In this document: positions 7,474 to 16,411 of the stretch, in pieces
Layout: the number at the start of each line of letters is the position of its first letter
Position numbering within the stretch: the stretch's first letter is position 1
Assembly (NCBI GenBank): GCA_022826725.1
Contig: JAJDUF010000022.1
Span: 186,001 to 250,000, forward strand
DNA from: Chloroflexota bacterium
Lineage (GTDB): Bacteria > Chloroflexota > UBA11872 > UBA12225 > JAJDUF01
Direction: 5' to 3'
Length of the DNA stretch: 64,000 bases
Notes under the pieces: generated by a model
Told to the model about the DNA's origin: nothing
Database searches by the model: none
What the model saw: only the letters and a program-made list of their open reading frames with translations
Position numbers and translations under genes: made by a program

Positions 7474-8592
7474 ATGAAGATTACGGCCGTCGAATCCTTC
7501 GACCTGCAGCTGCCCGCCTCGGAAGAGGAGCAGTCCCTGGGCGCCATCACCACCACCGGCGTGACCCGCGTGCGGACCGACGCGGGCATTATCGGCTACG
7601 CTTTTCACGGCGTCGGTGCTGCCGGGGCCGCCACCACTGACACCATCGCTCCCGTGCTCGTCGGCCAAGACCCTCTCGCCATCGAGCAGCACCTCCAGCG
7701 TGATCCTAGCCTCCTGGAGTGGCCGGCCGTCGAGCACGCGCTGTGGGACATCGCCGGCAAGGCCGCCGGCCTACCGGTATCCAAGCTGCTCGGCGGGGCG
7801 CGCGAGCACATCCCGGTCTACCTGACCTGCGTGTGGCCCGGCGCGGCCGATCAATCCGACGTACCCCCGGAGCGCCAGGTAGACGACATTGCCCGCTATG
7901 TCGCGCACGGCTTTACGGCCATCAAGTACCGCGTCTGGCGCCCCGACCCACTCGACGATGTCGCCGTGGCGCAAGCGGTCCGCCAGCGCGTCGGCGGCCG
8001 CGAGACGGTCGAGTTGATGCTGGACCGCACGGCCCATGCGCCCGGTACGGTGTGGGACTACGAGACGGCCTATCGCGTGGCGCGCGCTTTCGAGCAGGCC
8101 GACGGCACCTGGCTGGAAGAGTGTTTTGACCGCAGCGATGTCGAGTCCCCGGCGCGGCTGGCCGCCGCCGTAGACATTCCGATCACCGGCGGCGAAGGGG
8201 ACCGCGGCTTGGACAAGTTCGCCCGCTATCTCGCCGCCCGCTCCTTCGACATCGTGCAGCCCGACACGTACACCTGTGGCGGTATCCTCACCCTGCGCAA
8301 GATCAGCGCGTTGGCCGAGGGCTTCGGCATTCCCTGCATCCCCCACGGCACCCACGGCCTCGGCCTGGCCGGCTGGCTACAAGTCGTCGGCGCCCTCCCC
8401 AACTGCCGCCTGCTGGAGTTGGCCATTACCGTGCCGCCGCTACTGCCCTGGGAGCAATGGGCGCCGTTGGAGCGGCTACTCAACGGCGGATCGCCGTTCC
8501 AAATCGAGGGCACGGTGATAGAGATTCCCCAAGGTCCGGGCCTCGGCTTGGACGTAGACGAAACCGCTATCGAGCGCTACCGCGTCTCCTGA
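7474..8592 (+). CDS. Enolase-superfamily (mandelate racemase/muconate lactonizing type) enzyme 1
   Basis: This 372-residue protein shows the two-domain enolase layout, with an N-terminal capping domain and a TIM barrel starting near residue 110. Metal-ligand motifs are MLD (Asp184), WLEE (213-216) and GGEGD (Glu241). A general-base His291 lies in CIPHGTHG. At the end of the second barrel strand the usual Lys-x-Lys is Lys151-Tyr-Arg153, so one base is altered. ATG 7474 is preferred over GTG 7471 because relatives begin MKIT. It sits 10 bp after the dioxygenase gene. The family is sure and the substrate unknown; dehydratase or racemase are both possible. Confidence 0.85.
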   Translation: MKITAVESFDLQLPASEEEQSLGAITTTGVTRVRTDAGIIGYAFHGVGAAGAATTDTIAPVLVGQDPLAIEQHLQRDPSLLEWPAVEHALWDIAGKAAGLPVSKLLGGAREHIPVYLTCVWPGAADQSDVPPERQVDDIARYVAHGFTAIKYRVWRPDPLDDVAVAQAVRQRVGGRETVELMLDRTAHAPGTVWDYETAYRVARAFEQADGTWLEECFDRSDVESPARLAAAVDIPITGGEGDRGLDKFARYLAARSFDIVQPDTYTCGGILTLRKISALAEGFGIPCIPHGTHGLGLAGWLQVVGALPNCRLLELAITVPPLLPWEQWAPLERLLNGGSPFQIEGTVIEIPQGPGLGLDVDETAIERYRVS

Positions 8593-8692
8593 TGCCCCGG
8601 CTGTGCAGCAAACGGCAGCACCAGAGTTCAGTTAGCCGGAACAGGCTTCAACGGAGGCGGTCGGAATATCCCAAGCCGGAAGGAGCATACGA

Positions 8693-9751
<1,059 letters not shown>

Positions 9752-9823
9752 CACGCCCCCCACAGCCGAAACCATCACTCTGTCTCTCTCCCCTGACTGG
9801 GGTAGGTACGGGTGAAGCCGTAG

Positions 9824-9843
9824 GGGCGCAACATGTTGCGCCC
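9824..9843. repeat. Perfect 20-bp palindrome
   Basis: The self-complementary core GCGCAACATGTTGCGC is extended to 10-base arms without a loop. It lies about 75 bp after the aroG stop. It could be part of a terminator-like hairpin or a protein-binding site. There is no T run, so a terminator role is not shown. Confidence 0.5.
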
Positions 9844-10067
9844 GTCCCCCCACACGGCGGGGGCCTTGTCATATCTCTAATACACTGATCCGTTCGGAGT
9901 GCCCCCCCCACGGCGGGGGCCTTGGGAGGCTAGGCACCCGCCGGTTCGTCTTGCCCCGTCTCCCCGCCGCAGCGGGGGGACCATAGGGGAGCCACTCCCC
10001 CGCACAACTGGAGGTATTTCGTGCCGGGGCGCTCGCCATTCCGGGGGGTGGGGCCAAATCGCCCCTT

Positions 10068-10094
10068 GTCATTCCGGCGAAAGCCGGAATCCAG
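10068..10094. repeat. Palindromic repeat, class A variant
   Basis: The inverted repeat ATTCCGGCGAAAGCCGGAAT with flanking GTC and CCAGG is a variant of the CATTCCCGC...GCGGGAATCC family found in many gaps of this window. Confidence 0.6.
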
Positions 10095-10151
10095 GGCCGT
10101 TCGGAGGGGGTGAGGCCAGGCGGCGGGGGACGCGGCCCGCCCCGCCGCAGC

Positions 10152-10157
10152 TATAAT
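10152..10157 (+). promoter_or_regulatory. -10 box upstream of the M20 peptidase gene
   Basis: A consensus TATAAT sits 26 bases before the chosen ATG (10183), predicting a short leader of about 19 nt. No good -35 hexamer is visible 16-18 bp upstream. Its position overlaps the alternative ATG at 10156, which argues for the downstream start. Confidence 0.4.
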
Positions 10158-10182
10158 GCCCACTGTCTACAGGAGTGACGCG

Positions 10183-11289
10183 ATGGCTAACCGAGCGCCA
10201 ACGAGCGCCGTCCACGAAGCGCGACTCGTCGAGACCTTCTGTTCCCTCGCCAGCATTGATAGCCCCTCCGGCGAGGAGGCTGCCATTAGCGCAGTCGTCG
10301 CCCAGCACCTGCGCGACCTCGGCTGCACGGTCACGACCGACGCCAAGCACAACGTCATCGGCCGGCTGGACGGCGCTGCCGCGACCGAGCCGATCATCCT
10401 CAGCGCCCACCTCGACACCGTCGAGCCGGGCCGCGGCGTCCGCCCGCAGTTGGACGCCGGCGTGATCCGCAGCGACGGCACGACGGTCCTGGGCGCCGAT
10501 GACAAGGCCGGCGTCGCCGCCATTCTCGAAGCCCTCCGGACCGCCCGCGCGAGCGGTCAGCCCATGCGCCCGATAGAAGTCGTCTTCACCGTCAGCGAAG
10601 AGGTAGGGTTGATGGGCGCCCGTGCCCTCGACATGAGCACGCTACGCAGCAGCACGGCGGTCGTCCTCGACAGCGCCGGGGCGGTGGGCACCATCATCAA
10701 CAGCGCCCCGCAGCATGACCGCATAGACGCCACCATCATCGGGAAGGCGGCCCACGCCGGCGTTGCCCCCGAAACCGGTATCAGCGCCATTGTCGTGGCC
10801 TCGCAAGCCATCGCCGCCATGCGTCTCGGCCGCCTCGACGCCGAAACCACTGCCAATATCGGCCTGATCTCCGGCGGCTCCGCGATGAACGTCGTCCCGG
10901 AGCGCGTGACCGTCACCGGCGAAACCCGCAGCCACGACCCCGCCAAGGTGGAGTCCCAGGTGCGCCACATGGTCACCGCCTTGGAAGACGCCGCGGCCGC
11001 GGCCGGCGCCCAAGCCGATGTCGAGGTCAGCACGCTCTATCGAACGTTCAATATCTCGGAGGCTCATCCGCTCGTACAGTCGCTCGCGGCAGCCATTCGT
11101 CGCACTGGTCTCGAACCGAGCATGCACGCAACCGGCGGCGGCAGTGACGCCAGCGTCTTCAACGAGCGCGGGATCGTGACCGTGAACCTCGGTGTTGGCT
11201 ACGAGGCCATTCACAGCACCGACGAGCACATCGCGGTCGCCGAGTTAAGGCGCCTCGCGCAGGTCTTGGTCGCACTCATCGTCCCGTAA
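10183..11289 (+). CDS. M20-family metallopeptidase (PepT/PepT-like zinc hydrolase)
   Basis: This 368-residue protein has the di-zinc M20 signature: SAHLDTV (His76, Asp78), GADDKAG (Asp106-Asp107), SEEVGLMG (Glu139-Glu140), ILDSAG-type and GGGSDASVF segments. Members remove an amino-acid or acyl group from di- or tripeptides and related amides. PepT-like proteins of this length are common in Chloroflexota and Firmicutes. The start at 10183 follows an AGGAG site; the ATG at 10156 overlaps the -10 box. A tyrosine recombinase gene follows 70 bp later on the same strand. Confidence 0.85.
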   Translation: MANRAPTSAVHEARLVETFCSLASIDSPSGEEAAISAVVAQHLRDLGCTVTTDAKHNVIGRLDGAAATEPIILSAHLDTVEPGRGVRPQLDAGVIRSDGTTVLGADDKAGVAAILEALRTARASGQPMRPIEVVFTVSEEVGLMGARALDMSTLRSSTAVVLDSAGAVGTIINSAPQHDRIDATIIGKAAHAGVAPETGISAIVVASQAIAAMRLGRLDAETTANIGLISGGSAMNVVPERVTVTGETRSHDPAKVESQVRHMVTALEDAAAAAGAQADVEVSTLYRTFNISEAHPLVQSLAAAIRRTGLEPSMHATGGGSDASVFNERGIVTVNLGVGYEAIHSTDEHIAVAELRRLAQVLVALIVP

Positions 11290-11359
11290 TGTGCCCGTCG
11301 CTCTCCGGACTGCGGCGGTGCATCAGCCGGGCAACGCCAGTCCGTGTAGAGAAGCAACG

Positions 11360-12256
11360 ATGGACACAGTCATTACCCAGTTCCTCAACCAAGTCAAAGG
11401 CCGCAACGGCCGCCCCTTCTCCCGTAACACCTTGGCCGCCTACCGCCGCGATCTGACCCAGTTCCGCAGCTTTGTCGTCGAGCAAGGCGCCACGTCGTGG
11501 GAGATCGAGCCGGCCACCTTGCTGGAGTTCCGCCAGTGGCTGCGCGAGCGCGACTTGGCGCTGGCCTCGCAGGCCCGCAAGCTGGCGGCGGTCAAGTCGT
11601 TCTTCGGCTACCTCGCCCGCGAAGGCATCATCCCCAGCAACCCGGCGGCTGCCCTGACTGGCCCGCAGGTTGACCACGCCCCCCCACAGACGGTGGCCGC
11701 CACCGACCTCCAGGCGCTCCTCGCCGCAGCCGGCGACGGTGCCGGCCCCGAGGCCTCCCGCGATCAGGCCATGCTGGCCCTGCTCTGCACCGCCGGCCTC
11801 CGCGCCTCCGAGATGGTCGCGCTGGACGTTACGCACCTTGACTTGGAGACCCACACCGTCACCTGCGTGCGGTCGCGGCGAAAGGATACGCAGTTACGGT
11901 TTGACGAGGACGTTGCCGCCGTCCTCCGCCTCTATCTTGATGAGGGGCGGCCACGCCTGGCGCGTAATACCGACGAAACGGCGCTCTTCCTCAATCATCG
12001 CGGCGGGCGCTTGAGCCGCCAGGGGTTTTGGCTCATCGTCAAGGCCATCGCCCGCGCCGCCGGTGTCGAGGCCGTAGTCAACCCCCGCACCCTCCGCCAC
12101 ACCGCTGCGACCGGGATGGTCCGCCGGAGTTCCGACCTTACCCAGGTGCAAGCCGACCTCGGGCACGCCAGCCCCACGAGCACGCGCGTGTACGCGCAAC
12201 TGGCCGGGCAGCAGAAAGCGGCGGACGGCGTGGAAACGGCAGAGGTACCCGCGTGA
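11360..12256 (+). CDS. Tyrosine recombinase/integrase (XerC/XerD-like)
   Basis: This 298-residue protein has an N-terminal SAM-like core-binding domain (residues 1-100) and a catalytic domain. The catalytic set is Arg148 (GLRASE), Lys175, Arg246 in TLRHTAAT, His269 (LGHAS) and Tyr278 (VYAQL). The first position of the conserved HxLRH box is Arg243 instead of His. The size and lack of phage neighbours fit a chromosomal Xer-type or orphan recombinase. The start at 11360 gives the family-like MDTVITQFLNQV; upstream codons are unrelated. It ends 3 bp from the convergent rplS stop. Confidence 0.8.
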   Translation: MDTVITQFLNQVKGRNGRPFSRNTLAAYRRDLTQFRSFVVEQGATSWEIEPATLLEFRQWLRERDLALASQARKLAAVKSFFGYLAREGIIPSNPAAALTGPQVDHAPPQTVAATDLQALLAAAGDGAGPEASRDQAMLALLCTAGLRASEMVALDVTHLDLETHTVTCVRSRRKDTQLRFDEDVAAVLRLYLDEGRPRLARNTDETALFLNHRGGRLSRQGFWLIVKAIARAAGVEAVVNPRTLRHTAATGMVRRSSDLTQVQADLGHASPTSTRVYAQLAGQQKAADGVETAEVPA

Positions 12257-12259
12257 GGA

Positions 12260-12640
12260 TTATCCGGCCGCGGCGGGCTGCCGCTGGCCGGGACGCCGGC
12301 GCTCCTTGATCCGCGCCGCCCGTCCGGTCCGCCCCCGCAAGTAATACAGTTGGGCGCGGCGGACCTTGCCCCTCCGTACCACTTCGATGCGCTCGACACG
12401 GGGCGAGTGCAGCAGGAACATGCGCTCGACACCGATCCCGTGCGACGCAACCCGGCGCACCGTGAAGTTGGTCCCGCTGCCGCCACCGCGATAGCGGATC
12501 ACAGCGCCCTCGAAGACCTGGATACGCTCGCGGTTGCCTTCCACGACCCGCACGTGAACCCGCACCGTATCGCCCGCTCCGAACTCAGGCACGTCTGCCT
12601 TTTCATACTCTTTGCACAGCACATCCACACTGGTAACCAT
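12260..12640 (-). CDS. rplS: 50S ribosomal protein L19
   Basis: This 126-residue protein matches L19 over its full length: an [13 protein letters not shown] strand, [11 protein letters not shown], the [17 protein letters not shown] core and the basic [16 protein letters not shown]-terminus. L19 sits at the subunit interface of the ribosome. It is normally next to trmD and rimM, but here it is alone. It is convergent with the recombinase gene, with only three bases between the stops. Confidence 0.95.
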   Translation of the reverse strand: MVTSVDVLCKEYEKADVPEFGAGDTVRVHVRVVEGNRERIQVFEGAVIRYRGGGSGTNFTVRRVASHGIGVERMFLLHSPRVERIEVVRRGKVRRAQLYYLRGRTGRAARIKERRRPGQRQPAAAG

Positions 12641-12995
12641 AAGCTCCGGTCCTTCTCAATACTCCGACACGGCAACCATCTCTCCCCTGTCCGCCTCCAC
12701 CATTCCCCTCTCCCACTGGGAGAAGGCCGGGGTGATGGTCACCAGGGGGCCAACGCGCACCAAACGGCAAGTATAGCATCTCCCGCGCCCGGCTGATCGG
12801 CTATGATTGAGCAGTTTCCGCTTGCCTCACCCCCGCCCGTCTCCGCCGCCATCCCCCTCTCCCTCTGGGAGAGGGCTGGGGAGAGGGTAGCCGGGGGATG
12901 GGCCAAAGCCGCACCACACCTGGCCCTATCCGTGCGGCTTTGGCCCATCACAGGGTGAGGAGTGGATACCAACCACCGGCTCGCAACATAGACTC
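12641..12995. other. Intergenic repeat-rich interval
   Basis: The gap lies between divergent rplS and the DUF503 gene. It holds two class C repeats (about 12702-12738 and 12850-12890) and a perfect 51-bp hairpin element (12898-12948). No gene was seen. Promoters for both flanking genes must lie here, but no clear box pair was found. Confidence 0.5.
12898..12948. repeat. 51-bp hairpin element, copy 1 (perfect 17-bp arms)
   Basis: Arms 12898-12914 and 12932-12948 are exact reverse complements around a 17-base loop. The arm core is GGCCAAAGCCGCAC. Related copies with the same 17-17-17 layout are at 46947-46997 and 47987-48037, and a half copy is near 17260-17277. The sequence resumes with a GGGTGAGG tail typical of class C repeats, suggesting insertion next to one. 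Confidence 0.75.
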
Positions 12996-13286
12996 ATGAT
13001 TATCGGCGTCGTGCGCCTCGTCTTCCACCTCCCGGCCAGCGACTCGCTCAAAGCGAAGCGCCGGATCATCCGTTCCCTCGCCCAGCAGCTCCGTCAGAAG
13101 TTCCGCGTCGCCGTAGCGGAAATCGAAGATCAGGACCTCTGGCAATCGGCTGTCCTGGGCTGCGTCTGTGTCTCGTCGGACGGTCAACATGCCGACGCCG
13201 TGCTGGCCAAGGTCGCCGATTACGCCGAGCGGCACCGCGACGCCGTGCTCACCGATTACGAGACCGAGCTGATCCACGCTTTCTAG
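12996..13286 (+). CDS. DUF503 (YlxP-like) protein
   Basis: This 96-residue protein matches DUF503: an N-terminal GVVRLVFHLPASDSLKAKRR stretch, FRVAVAEIEDQDLWQ, and a C-terminal YETELI strand. YlxP-family proteins are usually encoded near infB/rbfA and are linked to ribosome assembly. Here the gene is separate. Its last 38 bases overlap the end of the convergent tlyA gene. Confidence 0.9.
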   Translation: MIIGVVRLVFHLPASDSLKAKRRIIRSLAQQLRQKFRVAVAEIEDQDLWQSAVLGCVCVSSDGQHADAVLAKVADYAERHRDAVLTDYETELIHAF

Positions 13287-14091
13287 CCGGCACGCGCTCC
13301 GCTGCCGCCAGGGCACGGGTAATGGCGTCGTCCACCGCGAGCGCCGGGCGCGGCGCGACCGGCTCCGGCCCCTCGGCGAGCACGAAGAACTCCACGTTGC
13401 CCGCCGGCCCGCGCAGCGGCGAGGGCGTCAGCCCGACCGGCGTGTGGCCAAGCTGCGGCAGCGTCGCCAGCACGTCAGCGAGCACCGCCCGATGAATGGC
13501 CGGGTCGCGCACCACCCCGCCGCGCCCGACCAAATCCGGTCCGGCCTCGAACTGCGGCTTCACCAGCGCCAGCAGCAGACCTTCCGGCCGCAACGACCGC
13601 AGCACCGCCGGCAGCACTTTCGCCAGCGAGATGAAGGCCACGTCAACGGTGACGAGATCAACCGGCTCTGGCAGCGGCTCCATGTACCGCGCGTTCACAC
13701 CCTCCATCACCACCACCCGCCGATCCTGGCGCAGCTTCCAGGCCAGTTGGGCGCGTCCTACGTCGAGCGCGTATACGCGGGCGGCGCCACGCTGGAGCAG
13801 CGCGTCCGTAAACCCCCCGGTCGAGGCGCCCACGTCCAGGCATACCCACCCGGCAACGTCCACCGCGAACACGTCGAGCGCGTGCGCCAGCTTCTCGCCA
13901 CCCCGGCTGACGAACGGCAGCGGCCGCCGCACCTCGAGATCGGCCGTCGGCGATACAAGCTGGGCCGGCGCCCGGCCGACGGCGTCGCCAACCCGCACCT
14001 CACCGGCGTAAATCAAGCGTTGCGCCTGCTCCCGGCTGGGCACCAGGCCGCGAGAGACCAGCAACCGATCGAGGCGCTCACGAGCAGGCAT
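13249..14091 (-). CDS. tlyA: TlyA-family rRNA 2'-O-methyltransferase (S4 domain plus FtsJ-like)
   Basis: This 280-residue protein starts with an S4 RNA-binding domain (RLDRLLVSRGLVPSREQAQ). An FtsJ/RrmJ methyltransferase domain follows, with VSRGGEKL, the SAM-binding CLDVGASTGGFTDALL, the YALDVG strand, and the LVKPQFEAG motif. TlyA methylates rRNA cytidines, and some relatives are called haemolysins. The start at 14091 (MPARERL) is taken over an ATG four codons upstream because relatives begin close to the S4 motif. It overlaps the DUF503 gene tail to tail. Confidence 0.9.
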   Translation of the reverse strand: MPARERLDRLLVSRGLVPSREQAQRLIYAGEVRVGDAVGRAPAQLVSPTADLEVRRPLPFVSRGGEKLAHALDVFAVDVAGWVCLDVGASTGGFTDALLQRGAARVYALDVGRAQLAWKLRQDRRVVVMEGVNARYMEPLPEPVDLVTVDVAFISLAKVLPAVLRSLRPEGLLLALVKPQFEAGPDLVGRGGVVRDPAIHRAVLADVLATLPQLGHTPVGLTPSPLRGPAGNVEFFVLAEGPEPVAPRPALAVDDAITRALAAAERVPARKRGSARSRNR

Positions 14092-14165
14092 CGCATTCAC
14101 CAACCCCGGTCATTGCCCTGAAAATCACCCCCATCCGTCATTCCCATGCCTGCGGAAACCCACTC

Positions 14166-14206
14166 CCCCTCTCCACCATGTGGAGAGGGGGCCGGGGGGT
14201 GAGGCC
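14166..14206. repeat. Palindromic repeat, class C
   Basis: A CCCCTCTCC...GGAGAGGGG stem is followed by the class tail GGCCGGGGGGTGAGG. It lies in the short gap between tlyA and the lamin-tail gene. Confidence 0.7.
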
Positions 14207-14226
14207 AAGACCTCCCTCACTCCAGC

Positions 14227-14254
14227 CCCCCGGTCGCCGCGCGGCGACCGGGGG
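14227..14254. repeat. 28-bp perfect palindrome with class D-like tail
   Basis: Fourteen-base arms of the form CCCCCGGTCGCCGC meet without a loop and are followed by TTAGGTC, the same tail as class D repeats. It may be able to form a cruciform or a very stable RNA hairpin. Confidence 0.7.
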
Positions 14255-14291
14255 TTAGGTCTAACCCGCCAGCCAACCCGGCAATATTAAC

Positions 14292-15656
14292 CTAGTAGCT
14301 GAACCGGCTGACCTCCCGCCCGGTCGGGTCGAACAGGACCGCCGTATCGCCGGCATTATTCCAGACATTCCGCCCGGTCCATGCCAGGTCCGTGGGCGGC
14401 GCGGCCGCCGCGGTGCTCCCCCGTCCACTGTGGACGCGCAATGTTGCGCCCGCCGCGAGCGTCACGTCTGGGAAGGTATAGCGCTGCGTTCCACCTGGCG
14501 CGCTCTCCAGCACCCACCCTTGCAAGTTCTGCGCCTGGCTGCCCTCGTTGGTGATGACCACGTGCTCCTGCCGCCCCTCGTTGAAGACCGTGACGATCCG
14601 CAATACGGCCCCCGCCGCCACGGTAGCCGGCTCCAGTGTTGCCGTCGCCGTTGCCGTCGGTGGCACGGCCGTCGGGGTCGGTGTCGGCAGTACCGGCCAA
14701 TCGAGCGCCGGCCGCGGCGCGCGGGTGACCAGACGTCCCCCGACCAGCGTATCCGGCGTGGTGGCCAAGCCCCGGAAGACGGAGGTGCGCGCCACCAGCG
14801 GGCCGAGCGGCAGCACCCCCACCGTCCCCGCGGCCGGGCCATCGGCCGGCGGCGTCACCCACACGATCAGGACGGCGCGCTCAAATCGCTGGGCGATATA
14901 GGCGCCGAGATGCTCCGGCCGCGACTCCGGCCAGCCGTAGAGGGGCAGCCCCGCCGGTACGGGTGCCTGCTCGCCGTCCGCGCTCTCCTGCCCGTCGGCC
15001 GGCACCGGTCCGCGATAGTGGGCGGCGATGGCCGGTTCGGTCAGCCATTCGAGGCGCACGCTCGGCGCTGGCGTAGGCGTAAGGCGCTCGTCCCACGGCG
15101 GCGCTCGCCGCGGCACACCCAGCCACCAGAGTTGGCCCTCCAGACCGTGCAGCGTGACGAACGCCAGCAAATCCACCGGCGTTACTTCCGCGGCCGGTGT
15201 GCCGGGTTGCCAGTGGAGCAAGCCGTGGGCGAAGAGTTGATAGATCGCGCCGTCGGTCAGTTGGAACGACCGCGAGACCGGTCGGCCGAGGGCGACATGC
15301 CCACCATTCTGGTGATAGGCCGTGGCGAACGCCGGACCGCCCTGCTCGTCGAGCACCGCAAATCCCCGATACGGCGTCCCCTCCGGCAGTGGGAAGAACC
15401 GGCCGTTCGACAAAGTGACGGCACCGGGCACTTCGACCGTCGCAACGGCGGTGTGCGTTGCCGCCGGCGTGCCCGTAGCGACAGCCGGCCCGGCCGTCGG
15501 CGTCGGCGTGACGCCCGGCGCTGGCGAGGAGAGCGCTGCCCGCGTGGCCGTCGGGCTGCCCTGGCTCGGAGCGCGTGACCAGGCCACAGCGTTCACGAAC
15601 AGCCCCAACACGGTCGCAATACCAACTGCCGCCAGCACCCGCAGCGATAGTGTCAT
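14292..15656 (-). CDS. Secreted or membrane-anchored protein with C-terminal lamin-tail (LTD) domain
   Basis: This 454-residue protein starts with a hydrophobic signal/anchor (residues 1-26). A Thr/Pro/Ala-rich linker (27-75) follows, then a region with NGRFFPLPEGTPYRGFAVLDEQGGP and HALGRPVS-like segments resembling cell-wall-associated LGFP-type repeats (weak). A second TPTPT linker leads to a lamin-tail fold near 350-454, with an IVTVFNEGRQEHVVITN start and a NAGDTAVLFD end. Such proteins are frequent in Chloroflexota and are surface-exposed. Function is unknown. A degenerate second copy of its signal segment lies at 16237-16392. Confidence 0.7.
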   Translation of the reverse strand: MTLSLRVLAAVGIATVLGLFVNAVAWSRAPSQGSPTATRAALSSPAPGVTPTPTAGPAVATGTPAATHTAVATVEVPGAVTLSNGRFFPLPEGTPYRGFAVLDEQGGPAFATAYHQNGGHVALGRPVSRSFQLTDGAIYQLFAHGLLHWQPGTPAAEVTPVDLLAFVTLHGLEGQLWWLGVPRRAPPWDERLTPTPAPSVRLEWLTEPAIAAHYRGPVPADGQESADGEQAPVPAGLPLYGWPESRPEHLGAYIAQRFERAVLIVWVTPPADGPAAGTVGVLPLGPLVARTSVFRGLATTPDTLVGGRLVTRAPRPALDWPVLPTPTPTAVPPTATATATLEPATVAAGAVLRIVTVFNEGRQEHVVITNEGSQAQNLQGWVLESAPGGTQRYTFPDVTLAAGATLRVHSGRGSTAAAAPPTDLAWTGRNVWNNAGDTAVLFDPTGREVSRFSY

Positions 15657-15711
15657 CAGGTGGTAGTATCTCAGTTTGAGAGCCGGGCGCGTTCCTCACG
15701 GGTCCGGCGGT

Positions 15712-16002
15712 TCACGCCAACTGTGCCAACTGCCGGGCTAACCAAGCTATGGCCGGGCGCCGGACCAACGGCACCAACACCAGGCTCTCGCCGGGCGCAA
15801 TGGCAACTTCGGCGGGATCCCGCGGGGGAGCAACCGGGATACCATCTTCCGCTAACGAGGCCACATAGTCATGCAATGCCGCCGCGGCATGGCGCAACGC
15901 TTCATCTACCGTCGTGCCCATCGCCACACACCCTGGCAAGTCAGGGAAGACCACTCCATACGCGCCGGCTTCACCATCAAGTAGAGCTGGATACTGGACC
16001 AT
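15712..16002 (-). CDS. hicB: HicB-family antitoxin
   Basis: This 96-residue protein has the HicB partial RNase H-like fold: YPALLDGEAGAYGVVFPDLPGC at the N-terminus, then GTTVDEALRHAAAALHDYV and a Pro-rich linker. HicB neutralises the HicA mRNA interferase. No extra DNA-binding domain is visible at the C-terminus. The gene lies 9 bp after hicA in the same operon. Confidence 0.85.
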   Translation of the reverse strand: MVQYPALLDGEAGAYGVVFPDLPGCVAMGTTVDEALRHAAAALHDYVASLAEDGIPVAPPRDPAEVAIAPGESLVLVPLVRRPAIAWLARQLAQLA

Positions 16003-16011
16003 AGGACCTCC

Positions 16012-16209
16012 CTAGCGCTCTTCCCAGCCAGCAGTTCTGGCAATCTGGCGGGCTACTCCCCGCGAAACGGTCCGGTGACGGGGAAGGACAATCCGGGCTT
16101 CGCGTTGTTGCGGATGGCGGTAAATGTCGTGGCTGGCGCCGTGCCGGTCCAGGTACCAGCCCTCACGGGCTAACCGCTGCCGGATACGCCGCCGGTTCGT
16201 CTCTAGCAT
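16012..16209 (-). CDS. hicA: HicA-family mRNA interferase toxin
   Basis: This 65-residue dsRBD-like protein has the HicA pattern GWYLDRHGASHDIYRHP, with the catalytic His in GASH, and a C-terminal RHRTVSRGVARQI...AGW. HicA cleaves mRNA and is held inactive by HicB, encoded 9 bp downstream. The gene pair sits between the lamin-tail gene and a broken copy of that gene's signal-peptide region, consistent with insertion of the module. Confidence 0.85.
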   Translation of the reverse strand: MLETNRRRIRQRLAREGWYLDRHGASHDIYRHPQQREARIVLPRHRTVSRGVARQIARTAGWEER

Positions 16210-16222
16210 GTATATGTTATAC
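16210..16222 (-). promoter_or_regulatory. 13-bp palindrome at the hicA start (candidate operator)
   Basis: A GTATA-N3-TATAC inverted repeat abuts the hicA ATG (16207-16209). Toxin-antitoxin modules are commonly autoregulated at such sites. HicB here lacks a recognisable DNA-binding domain, so the role is uncertain. Confidence 0.3.
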
Positions 16223-16236
16223 TACAAACAAATCCC

Positions 16237-16392
16237 CTATCTCCCATTTGCCATGCATTTGGCCTGGATTGACCTCAAGCCGCGCCTTTCGCCTACGCAA
16301 ATAGACCGCGGTGACCAGGCCGCAGCGGTCACGATCAGCCCCATCGCTACGGCAATGCCGACTGCCACCAGCACCCGTAGCGATAGTTTCAT
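16237..16392 (-). pseudogene. Remnant copy of the lamin-tail protein's signal peptide
   Basis: Fifty-one codons begin MKLSLRVLVAVGIAVAMGL and closely match the first 26 residues of the protein encoded at 14292-15656 (MTLSLRVLAAVGIATVLGL), including the AWS end of the signal segment. After that the similarity stops and the frame runs into unrelated sequence. It lies 20 bp after the HAD hydrolase gene. It looks like a truncated paralog cut near the site where hicAB now lies. Confidence 0.6.
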
Positions 16393-16411
16393 GCGACCAT
16401 AGCTATCGGCT

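Larger units (their letters stand above)
9752..10151. other. Intergenic repeat-rich interval
   Basis: No gene was seen. The interval holds a perfect 20-bp palindrome (9824-9843), several C5/G5 hairpins of the CCCCCCACACGGCGGGGG type between 9846 and 9985, and a class A repeat (10068-10094). It lies between aroG and the M20 peptidase gene, both on the + strand. Confidence 0.5.
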
